A stretch of DNA of 64,000 nucleotides. It comes from Amycolatopsis echigonensis (GTDB taxonomy: Bacteria; Actinomycetota; Actinomycetes; Mycobacteriales; Pseudonocardiaceae). Position numbers and translations under genes: made by a program. Positions 48,359 through 64,000 of this stretch are shown one piece after another. The notes under the pieces were generated by a model. The model saw only the letters and a program-made list of their open reading frames with translations, ran no database searches and was not told where the DNA came from. Positions within the stretch are counted from its first letter, which is position 1, and each line of letters starts with the position of its first letter. Location: contig NZ_JACJHR010000007.1 in the NCBI RefSeq assembly GCF_014174495.1, forward strand, positions 113,352-177,351, in the 5' to 3' direction.

Positions 48359-50947
48359 ATGGGCGTGAACTGGGGGCAGAACCGCCGCACCGAGCCGAAC
48401 GAAGCAGTGTCCCTCCTCGAGGGTCTGCTGATCGAATGCGATGCGGGGGCAGGAGACACGGTATTGGTCGGCGGAGGACCGGCCAGCGGCAAAACACAGG
48501 TGCAGAACCAAGTAGTGGCCCGAGCTCGAGAGCTGGGCATTCTGACGCTCACCGCGGCGGGCGCGGCCGACGAGCGCGACGTGGACGGAGGCGTGCTCGA
48601 CCAGTTGCTGGCCAGCCCGGTATTGCCGCGCGAAGTGCTGGCCGCGGCGGACGGCGAGGACCGGATCGCCGCGCTGTGCAGCGGGTTGCACCGGTTGGCG
48701 CGCGAACGGTCGCTGCTGATCGCGGTCGACGATGTGCAGCACGTGGACGAGACGTCGGCCCGGTTGCTGCTGAGATTGCAGCGGCGGGCGCGGTCGGCCG
48801 CGATGTTGCTGGTGTTGACGCAGCCGGACGCCTGGTACTCGGGCGAGGGCGTCGAATTCGCCGCGCAGCCACACCGGTACGTGCATCTCACGCCGTTCAC
48901 CGTGGAGGCGATAGCGCAGCTCGTAGCGGACCACGGCGAGGCTGAGCGGATCCACGGGCTCAGCGCGGGGAATCCGTTGCTGGTCAACGCATTGGTCGAA
49001 GCGTGCCGCAGTTCGGTGGACGACGGCGCGGCGTATTCCGATGCGGTGCAACGGCTTTTGCATCGCTACGGTTCGCCGCTGCGCGAAGTGGCGACCGCGA
49101 TCGCGGTGCTGGACACCGACGTGACGACGGATGCGGTGGCGACCGTCGCGGGTGTGGACCCGGTCGAGGCGGAAGCGTCGGCGGGGTTGCTCGTGGAGAC
49201 GGGGCTGGTCGACGGGGTCCGATTCCGGCAGCAGCCGGCCGCGGCGGCGGTCGTCGGCGGGTTGCGCGGGTCTGAGAAGGTGCGGCTGCACATCCGGGCT
49301 GCCGAGGTGAAGCACGCTCGCGGGTTGTCGGCACCGGAGGTCGCGCGGCATCTCGTGGCGGCGGGCGAAGCGCGGGCGGAGTGGGCGTTGCCGGTCCTGG
49401 TCGCGGCTGCGGAGCAGGTAATGCTCGGCGACGACGTCGACTTCGCCACCCGCTGTCTGCAGTTGGCGGCATCGACGACCACCGCGTCGTGGGAGCAGCA
49501 GATGCTTTCGCAACTGTTGGCCAAGATCACATGGCGGGTCAACCCGGCGGCAGCCGCGCCGCATCTCGCGGCGTTGCGCGAAGCTGATTCGCTCGACCAA
49601 TCCGACCGGATCGCGCTGGTACGCCAGTCATTGTGGTTCGGGGACCGGGAAACGTTCGAATCAGCGTTGGTCCGACTGGGCGATGACCTCGAGCCGCTGC
49701 ACCCGCGAACGGCCGCCGAGCTGACTCTCGCCGCGCATTGGCATTACGGCACGGCGCCGGAGCTGTCGATCGATAAATCGGATCCCTGGATGCGCACGGC
49801 AACCACGCTCGCGTCGGTGTGGCGCGTAGGTGGCAGCGGAGAGACTTCGGTGTGCGCGGAGCGGATTCTGCAGAACTGCCGACTCTCCGACACCTCGCTG
49901 GAAGCCCTGGCCACGGCAATCCTCGCGCTCGCGTACGACGGCAAGGCGGACCGCGCGGAAGGCTGGTGCACTTCGCTGGCCGAGGAGGCCGAGTACCGCG
50001 GCGCGGTGACCTGGAAGGCGATGCTCGACGCTCTCGGCGCGAGCCTGCTGCTGCGTCGCGGCGAACCCGCCGAAGCGGCGGAAGGAGCGAGCCGTGCGCT
50101 TGCGCTGCTTGACGAACCGAACTGGGGCGTAGCGATCACGTACCCGCTGGCCACGATGCTGACCGCGTACACCGCGGCAGGGGCCTTCAGGGCCGCAGCG
50201 CGGGTGTTGCGACACGCTCTGCCCGAAACGGCGTACACGACACTCGGCGGCGTGCGGTTCCTCAGGGCGCGCGGGCAGTTCCACCTGGCCACGAACCGCG
50301 GACTATCGGCTGTCAGCGATTTCCAGCAGTGCCAACGGATTCTCCGGGACAGCAACCTCGACCTGTCCACGGTAGCCCCGTGGCGGACCGATCTGGCCGA
50401 GGCGAACCTGCGGCTGCGCAATCCGACTCTGGCGGTTGAGCTGGCGAAACAGCAGCTCGCGGACACGAAGGACCCTTTCTCCCAGGCGGTGGCGCTACGG
50501 GTGCTGGCGTTCGCCGGAGACAGCGGCGCGCGATCCGGTCTGCTGAACCGGGCGGCGGAGGCGTTCAAAGAATCTGGCGACCGACTTGAACTGGCCCGCA
50601 CGGTCCGCGCGATCAACCAGCTGGGCCAGCGCGCGGAACGCTCGGCAGGCCTGGTGAAACCGGTGCAGGTGCCGCGACAGCCGATGCGTCCGCTCACACC
50701 TCGTCCGGTGGCGTCGAGGCCAGAGCCGCCGCGCGCGGATCCGGAGGGGCCGGTAGCGACCGCGTTGAGCGAGGCCGAACTGCGTGTCGCGGAGCTCGCG
50801 GCGCACGGGCGGACCAACCGCCAGATCGCCGAAACGCTGTACATCACAGTGTCCACTGTGGAGCAGCATCTGACCAGGGTGTACCGGAAACTCGGCGTGG
50901 CCGGACGGAGTGCGCTCGCCGGCGAACTGGCCGGTGCCCGACAGTGA
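48359..50947 (+). CDS. LAL-type (large ATP-binding LuxR) transcriptional activator
   Basis: An 862-residue regulator. The N-terminal NTPase has Walker A GGGPASGKT (about residues 38-46) and a Walker B-like LLIAVDDVQH. A long helical middle region follows, and a C-terminal LuxR-type HTH spans about 798-862 (LSEAELRVAELAAHGRTNRQ, then VSTVEQHLTRVYRKLGV). ATG 48359 is preferred because GAGGAG sits 6 bases upstream; the open frame reaches TTG 48266 without a ribosome site. LAL proteins are pathway-specific activators of many macrolide and macrolactam clusters and bind CTNGGG-like half-sites. The recurrent TAGGGG boxes in this window are the likely targets. Its stop overlaps the start of a 62-residue HTH gene. 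Confidence 0.9.
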   Translation: MGVNWGQNRRTEPNEAVSLLEGLLIECDAGAGDTVLVGGGPASGKTQVQNQVVARARELGILTLTAAGAADERDVDGGVLDQLLASPVLPREVLAAADGEDRIAALCSGLHRLARERSLLIAVDDVQHVDETSARLLLRLQRRARSAAMLLVLTQPDAWYSGEGVEFAAQPHRYVHLTPFTVEAIAQLVADHGEAERIHGLSAGNPLLVNALVEACRSSVDDGAAYSDAVQRLLHRYGSPLREVATAIAVLDTDVTTDAVATVAGVDPVEAEASAGLLVETGLVDGVRFRQQPAAAAVVGGLRGSEKVRLHIRAAEVKHARGLSAPEVARHLVAAGEARAEWALPVLVAAAEQVMLGDDVDFATRCLQLAASTTTASWEQQMLSQLLAKITWRVNPAAAAPHLAALREADSLDQSDRIALVRQSLWFGDRETFESALVRLGDDLEPLHPRTAAELTLAAHWHYGTAPELSIDKSDPWMRTATTLASVWRVGGSGETSVCAERILQNCRLSDTSLEALATAILALAYDGKADRAEGWCTSLAEEAEYRGAVTWKAMLDALGASLLLRRGEPAEAAEGASRALALLDEPNWGVAITYPLATMLTAYTAAGAFRAAARVLRHALPETAYTTLGGVRFLRARGQFHLATNRGLSAVSDFQQCQRILRDSNLDLSTVAPWRTDLAEANLRLRNPTLAVELAKQQLADTKDPFSQAVALRVLAFAGDSGARSGLLNRAAEAFKESGDRLELARTVRAINQLGQRAERSAGLVKPVQVPRQPMRPLTPRPVASRPEPPRADPEGPVATALSEAELRVAELAAHGRTNRQIAETLYITVSTVEQHLTRVYRKLGVAGRSALAGELAGARQ

Positions 50948-51132
50948 CGGAAAAGCTAACGGAACAGCTGGCGGAACAGCTAACGGGAGCGCTGACCGAC
51001 GTGGAGCTGCGAGTAGCGGAACTCGCCGCGCAGGGCACGCCGGTGGCGGTGATCGCGGAGGTACTGGGAGTGTCCGCGAACACCGCCGCCCGCTACCTGA
51101 CGGCCGTATACGTCAAGCTCCGCAACGTGTGA
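50944..51132 (+). CDS. 62-residue stand-alone LuxR-type HTH protein
   Basis: The GTG at 50944 overlaps the LAL stop (GTGA). After a short amphipathic leader (MTEKLTEQLAEQLTGA) the protein is a single LuxR-type HTH: LTDVELRVAELAAQGTPVAV, then VSANTAARYLTAVYVKL. It aligns along its length with the C-terminal HTH of the LAL protein encoded just upstream (LSEAELRVAELAAHG, VEQHLTRVYRKLGV), so it looks like a duplicated, detached DNA-binding domain. It has no receiver or ATPase domain. It could compete with the LAL protein for operators or form mixed complexes. A strong hairpin follows. Expression is supported by the coupling and the intact HTH pattern, not by any experiment. Confidence 0.75.
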   Translation: MTEKLTEQLAEQLTGALTDVELRVAELAAQGTPVAVIAEVLGVSANTAARYLTAVYVKLRNV

Positions 51133-51169
51133 AGGGCCTCTCGCGGCGACTCCGCAAGAGGCCCTTCAC
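51129..51169. terminator. Bidirectional terminator between the HTH gene and the sugar operon
   Basis: Perfect 13-bp arms GTGAAGGGCCTCT (51129-51141) and AGAGGCCCTTCAC (51157-51169) enclose a 15-nt loop. It overlaps the end of the small HTH gene and lies 11 bp from the stop of the convergent epimerase gene. It shares its outer GTGAAGGGC core with the palindrome at 17340-17390. Confidence 0.8.
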
Positions 51170-51179
51170 CGGAAACAGG

Positions 51180-52139
51180 TCAGGATCGGCGGTCGGCGAC
51201 CACCGCGGCGATGATGTCGTCCAGAGAACGCGTCGGTACGAAGCCGATCTGGTTGTACGCGCGGGTGCAGTCGGGGATGCGGCGCTGCATGTCCTCGTAC
51301 CCGTCGCCGTACGCCTCCTCGTACGGCACCTTCGTGATGGTGCTGCTCGAACCGGTCGCGCCGATCACGCGCTCGGCCAGCTGCGAGATGGTGGTCTGCT
51401 CGTTGCTGCCGAGGTTGAACACCTTGCCGTACGCGGACTCGTCGGCGAGCAGGTCCGCCAGCGCGGGCACGACGTCGTGCACGTGGCAGAAGCAGCGGGT
51501 CTGCTGTCCGTCGCCGAACACCGTGATCGGCTCACCGGCCAGCGCCTGCGTCACGAAGCGCGGGATGACCATGCCGTAGCGTCCGGTCTGGCGCGGGCCG
51601 ACGGTGTTGAACGGCCGCACGATCACCGTGCGCAGGCCGTGCTCCACCGCGTACAAGTGGGCGAACGTCTCGTCCAGCGCCTTCGCTTCGGCATACGACC
51701 AGCGGTTCTTCAGCGGCGATCCGATGATCCGGTCGTCGTCCTCGCGCAGGCCGTCCGCGGTGTTTTTGCCGTAGATCTCGCTCGTGGACGCGATGAGGAT
51801 CGGCACGTCGTGGCGCAGCGCCGCGTCGAGCATGTTCTCCGTGCCGTGCAGGTTGGTGCGCAGGCTGTCCATCGTCTTGTCGAGGATGGTGAACACGCCC
51901 ACCGCGGCGGCGAGGTGGAAAACCGCGTCGATGCCCGCCATGCAGGATTCGACCGCGTTCGGGTCGGTGATCGAGCCGCGCACGAACCGGAAGCCGGGGT
52001 GCCCGGCGACGCCGGTGAGGTTGTCCAGGGTGCCGGTGCTGAGGTTGTCCAGTGCGACGACCTCGTCGCCGCGGGCCAGCAGGTGCTCGGTGAGGTGGGA
52101 GCCGATGAACCCGGCGCCTCCGGTGATGAGGTAACGCAC
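51180..52139 (-). CDS. NAD-dependent SDR, UDP-uronate decarboxylase/4-epimerase family
   Basis: A 319-residue extended short-chain dehydrogenase. The NAD loop is ITGGAGFIGSHL at the N-terminus, and the catalytic Tyr149/Lys153 lie in WSYAEAKALDE with the Ser/Thr in ASTSEIYG. The segment RPFNTVGPRQTGRYGMVIPR resembles UDP-xylose synthases and related decarboxylating SDRs; a simple 4-epimerase is the alternative. GTG 52139 has AAAGGA at 7 bases. It lies 53 bp after a UDP-N-acetylhexosamine-type 6-dehydrogenase. The natural reading is oxidation to the uronate followed by C6 decarboxylation to an (N-acetyl)aminopentose nucleotide. It is the last gene of the minus-strand sugar operon. Confidence 0.85.
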   Translation of the reverse strand: MRYLITGGAGFIGSHLTEHLLARGDEVVALDNLSTGTLDNLTGVAGHPGFRFVRGSITDPNAVESCMAGIDAVFHLAAAVGVFTILDKTMDSLRTNLHGTENMLDAALRHDVPILIASTSEIYGKNTADGLREDDDRIIGSPLKNRWSYAEAKALDETFAHLYAVEHGLRTVIVRPFNTVGPRQTGRYGMVIPRFVTQALAGEPITVFGDGQQTRCFCHVHDVVPALADLLADESAYGKVFNLGSNEQTTISQLAERVIGATGSSSTITKVPYEEAYGDGYEDMQRRIPDCTRAYNQIGFVPTRSLDDIIAAVVADRRS

Positions 52140-52192
52140 GGTAGGTCCTTTCGAAACGCGGCGAAGCCGCTCCGTTGAGGGTGGTGACAGCG

Positions 52193-53485
52193 TCAGTTCG
52201 CGAAGAGCGCGCGGTCGAAGCGGTAGGTCGCGTCGATGACGGTCGGGCAGTCGGCGAGCCATTCGTAGTCGTGGCCCGGCTGGGCGGTGTGGATGAGCGC
52301 GACGTCCCAGTCCTGGCCGTCCGGCTCGGGGACGGTGTCGAGCGAACCGCCGGTCACTCGGACGTTCGGGACCAGCGGGTCGTAGTAGCCGACCTTCGCG
52401 CCCTTCGCGGCAAGGAGGTCGAGGATGTCCAACGCGGACGACGAACGCACGTCCTGCACGCCGGGCTTGTAGGTCACGCCGACCACCAGCACGCGCGTAC
52501 CCGCCATGCCCTTGCCTTCGCGCGACAGTGTGTTCAGTACGCGGTCGACAACCTGCTTCGGCCGCTCCGCGATCGCGTGCATCGCCTGAGTCACCAGCGG
52601 CGCGTTGCTCTGCGTCGCGCGCAGCTGCCACAACAGGTAGTGCGGGTCGCAGGGAATGCAGTGGCCGCCGACGCCGGGGCCGGGGTGGAAGGCCATGAAG
52701 CCGTACGGTTTGCTGGCCGCAGCGTCGATGACCTCGATCGGGTCGATCGAGAAACCGTCGCTGATCTCGGCGAACTCGTTGGCCAGCGCGATGTTCACCG
52801 CGCGGAAGGTGTTCTCGTACAGTTTGGTCATCTCGGCCGCTTCCGGCGAGCTGACGCAGTGCACGCTCGGAGTGAGCACGTTGATCACGCGCTGCGCCAT
52901 CGCGGTGCACACGGGGGTCACGCCGCCCAGCACGCGCGGTGTCTCGGCCTGGGTGTGCGTGACGTTGCCCGGGTCGATCCGCTCCGGGCTGGACGCCACG
53001 AACAGGTCGCGTCCGATCGTGAATCCCTTGGCCACCAGCGGTTTCACCAGCAGCCGGTTCGAGGTGCCGACGTAACTGGTCGAGGTGAGGATGAACGTCT
53101 GCCCGCGCCGGGCGTTCGCGACCAGCGCCGCGCACGCCGCCTCCAGCGGGCCGAGGTCGGGCATCAGGTACTCGTCGAGCCCGGTCGGCACGCACACCAG
53201 CACCGCGTCCGCCTCGGCCATCCGCGCCGAGTCCGTGGTGAGCTGGAAGTCCTCCTGGTGCACGGCTTTCTCGAGCCGGCGGTGGTCGGCTTCGATGAGG
53301 TCGACCTCGCCGGAGCGGATCGAGTCGAGCCGGTTCTGCGAGAGGTCGATGCCGATCACGCCGACGCCGCCGGCGTGCAGGCCGAGCGCGGTCGGCAGGC
53401 CGACGTAGCCCATCCCGATCACGGCGACCGACGTCAGTTCGTTCCGTTCGGCGATGGTCTCGAATTCAGCGACAGTACTGGTCAT
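52193..53485 (-). CDS. Nucleotide-sugar 6-dehydrogenase, UDP-N-acetylhexosamine type (WbpA/WecC-like)
   Basis: A 430-residue UDP-sugar dehydrogenase. The NAD loop is VAVIGMGYVGLPTALGL (residues 20-36), the central helix has MTKLYENTFRAVNIALANE, and the catalytic Cys276 sits in PGVGGHCIPCDPHYL. The HCIPxDP form with a following Tyr-Leu is typical of UDP-GlcNAc/UDP-ManNAc dehydrogenases, whereas UDP-glucose dehydrogenases usually read GGxCxPKD. This points to a UDP-N-acetylhexosaminuronate product. AGGA precedes ATG 53485. It lies between a PIG-L deacetylase and a decarboxylase-like SDR in one operon. The exact hexosamine cannot be told from sequence alone. Confidence 0.87.
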   Translation of the reverse strand: MTSTVAEFETIAERNELTSVAVIGMGYVGLPTALGLHAGGVGVIGIDLSQNRLDSIRSGEVDLIEADHRRLEKAVHQEDFQLTTDSARMAEADAVLVCVPTGLDEYLMPDLGPLEAACAALVANARRGQTFILTSTSYVGTSNRLLVKPLVAKGFTIGRDLFVASSPERIDPGNVTHTQAETPRVLGGVTPVCTAMAQRVINVLTPSVHCVSSPEAAEMTKLYENTFRAVNIALANEFAEISDGFSIDPIEVIDAAASKPYGFMAFHPGPGVGGHCIPCDPHYLLWQLRATQSNAPLVTQAMHAIAERPKQVVDRVLNTLSREGKGMAGTRVLVVGVTYKPGVQDVRSSSALDILDLLAAKGAKVGYYDPLVPNVRVTGGSLDTVPEPDGQDWDVALIHTAQPGHDYEWLADCPTVIDATYRFDRALFAN

Positions 53486-53560
53486 TCCTGGTCACCCGTT
53501 TCTGGATGGGCAGTGGAAAAGCGAGCGGAAGAGCGAGTCGGACAAGCGGGGGAACGCCGG

Positions 53561-54244
53561 TCATCGGACGGAACGGACTATTTCGAAGGCCTCGGCGAGG
53601 CCGGCGCTGACCTGCGAGCCGCGGTATTCGGCCAACGCGCGGACGCCGCGTTCGCTGCGCGGGTTCGGCCACGGCTCGAGTTCTTTCCCGTAGGCGCGCA
53701 GCGCTTCGATTTTGCGCTCGAGGTGGCTCTCGTCGAGAATCTGCCAGCAGTTCGGCCGGAAGGTGACCGGCAGCCCGGAGGCCTCTCCGACGTCGGTGGC
53801 GGAGCGGATCTCGAACGTGCGGACCTCGCGCACCGGGCCCTTGCCCGGCCGCCCGGCGACCCGTGCGGCGCGGCTGACCAGCGCGTGGTCGGTGCTGAGG
53901 TCGCACATGCCGGTGGCGAAAATGGTGTCCGGCTCGAATTCGCGGACCTCGCGCTCGACGACCTGGTTCAGTTCGAGGTGGCTGACCGTGTCGAGCCGGT
54001 TGTCCCCGAATTCGTGGACTCGCACGCGCTCGATGCCGAGCGTTTTCGCGGCCAGTTCGATCGCGTCGGTGCGGTCGGTGACCTCGGCGCCGGCGGCCGA
54101 ACGCGAACCGTCGTCATTGGTAAGGATGCAAAGCGAAACGGTGACGCCCTCGTCGGCGAGCCGGGCGATAGTCCCGCCCGCGCCGAGCGTTTCGTCGTCG
54201 CCGTGGGCTCCCACCACCAGCAGCCTGCGTGTCAACGTGTGCAT
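53561..54244 (-). CDS. PIG-L/LmbE-family zinc N-deacetylase
   Basis: A 227-residue PIG-L domain protein. The zinc motif is AHGDDE at residues 13-18 (His14, Asp16-Asp17) with the second metal His in STDHALVSRAAR. Relatives remove N-acetyl groups from GlcNAc-containing substrates (MshB, BshB, the teicoplanin deacetylase). I chose ATG 54244 (MHTLTRRLLVV), which has GGGGAA at 6 bases; the upstream frame to 54322 is not family-like. As first gene of the sugar operon it probably unmasks the amine of the N-acetyl amino sugar, either on the nucleotide or after transfer to the macrolactam. Confidence 0.88.
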   Translation of the reverse strand: MHTLTRRLLVVGAHGDDETLGAGGTIARLADEGVTVSLCILTNDDGSRSAAGAEVTDRTDAIELAAKTLGIERVRVHEFGDNRLDTVSHLELNQVVEREVREFEPDTIFATGMCDLSTDHALVSRAARVAGRPGKGPVREVRTFEIRSATDVGEASGLPVTFRPNCWQILDESHLERKIEALRAYGKELEPWPNPRSERGVRALAEYRGSQVSAGLAEAFEIVRSVR

Positions 54245-54323
54245 ACGATTCCCCAGTCCTTGTCCGGGCGGTGAAACCCCCAGCGGAAACGAGCCGTGCG
54301 AAATGGCTTGGAACGCCAGCAAA

Positions 54324-54368
54324 ATCTGACATCCGCCGTTCCCAGCGACAACCCCTAAAGACCGTCTA
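54324..54368 (-). promoter_or_regulatory. TAGACG/TAGGGG tandem before the sugar operon
   Basis: On the minus strand TAGACG starts at 54368 and TAGGGG at 54357, 11 bp apart, exactly as at 13374-13390. A TCAGAT hexamer 28 bp below the second box is a weak -10 candidate. The deacetylase start is at 54244. It lies back to back with the promoter of the third PKS gene. Confidence 0.48.
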
Positions 54369-54403
54369 AAGCGGACCTTGGCCGGGCGGGCGGACCGGCG
54401 CGG

Positions 54404-54449
54404 CAGGGGCCGTTAGGGGTGGGTCCGCGCACGGGCGCGCTCGTATCGT
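54404..54449 (+). promoter_or_regulatory. CAGGGG/TAGGGG tandem and -10 before the third PKS gene
   Basis: CAGGGG at 54404-54409 and TAGGGG at 54414-54419 are separated by CCGT, identical to the spacer at 17426-17429. TATCGT at 54444-54449 lies 30 bp downstream. The PKS start codon is at 54493. Confidence 0.62.
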
Positions 54450-54492
54450 CACGACGTCGGATGAGCATGCGACGCGGAAGGAACGTGGGCAC

Positions 54493-64000
<9,508 letters not shown>

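Overview
The window looks like the chromosome of a high-GC actinomycete of the Pseudonocardiaceae, most likely Amycolatopsis or a close relative. The reasons are the GC-rich codon usage, GTG starts, 4-nt gene overlaps, the Bkd/Lrp locus, a DUF222-HNH gene, LAL-type regulation and the GTGAAGGGC-type palindromic terminators. The genus call is inference.

Layout. (1) 1-6.3 kb is flanking metabolism: a branched-chain 2-oxoacid dehydrogenase operon (bkdA-bkdB-bkdC, the last cut by the window edge) opposite an Lrp/AsnC regulator, two GNAT acetyltransferases, a decayed VOC (glyoxalase-fold) pseudogene and an alpha/beta hydrolase. (2) 6.3-9.9 kb is precursor supply and proofreading: a type II thioesterase, an acyl-CoA carboxylase beta subunit and a very long epsilon subunit. 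(3) 10.2-13.3 kb (minus strand) holds a glycosyltransferase followed by a sensor kinase and response regulator. (4) 13.5-23.1 kb is a complete beta-amino-acid starter-unit module of the vicenistatin kind: an aminopeptidase, a dipeptidyl acyltransferase, a stand-alone ACP, two adenylation enzymes, a PLP decarboxylase, the two glutamate mutase subunits and a P450. (5) 23.2-44.4 kb holds two modular type I PKS genes: a loading ACP with modules 1-3, then module 4. (6) 44.4-51.2 kb is a mixed segment with a GNAT, an orphan PqqD-like protein, a second type II thioesterase, an SOS-boxed DUF222-HNH gene, a large LuxR (LAL) activator and a 62-residue stand-alone LuxR-type HTH protein. (7) 51.2-54.3 kb (minus) is a sugar operon: PIG-L deacetylase, UDP-N-acetylhexosamine-type 6-dehydrogenase and UDP-uronate decarboxylase-like SDR. 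(8) From 54.5 kb to the window end is a PKS with modules 5-6 and a terminal thioesterase, still open at base 64000.

How it works together (inference). Glutamate mutase makes 3-methylaspartate. One adenylation enzyme loads it on the stand-alone ACP, the PLP enzyme decarboxylates it, the second adenylation enzyme caps the amine with an amino acid, and the dedicated acyltransferase moves the dipeptide to the loading ACP of the first PKS. The aminopeptidase then uncaps the amine. Modules 1-5 all carry DH and KR and malonyl-type AT motifs, so they predict a conjugated pentaene. Module 6 has no KR and a DH remnant without its catalytic His, so it should leave a beta-keto group before macrolactam release. 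If no PKS gene lies outside the window, the core would be a 16-membered beta-keto pentaene macrolactam. The sugar genes suggest an aminopentose (xylosamine-like) decoration rather than the dTDP-6-deoxysugars usual for this class.

A recurrent TAGGGG box, often in tandem with a 10-bp period and lying about 30 bp upstream of a plausible -10 hexamer, precedes most transcription units of the cluster. It is the best candidate operator for the LAL regulator.
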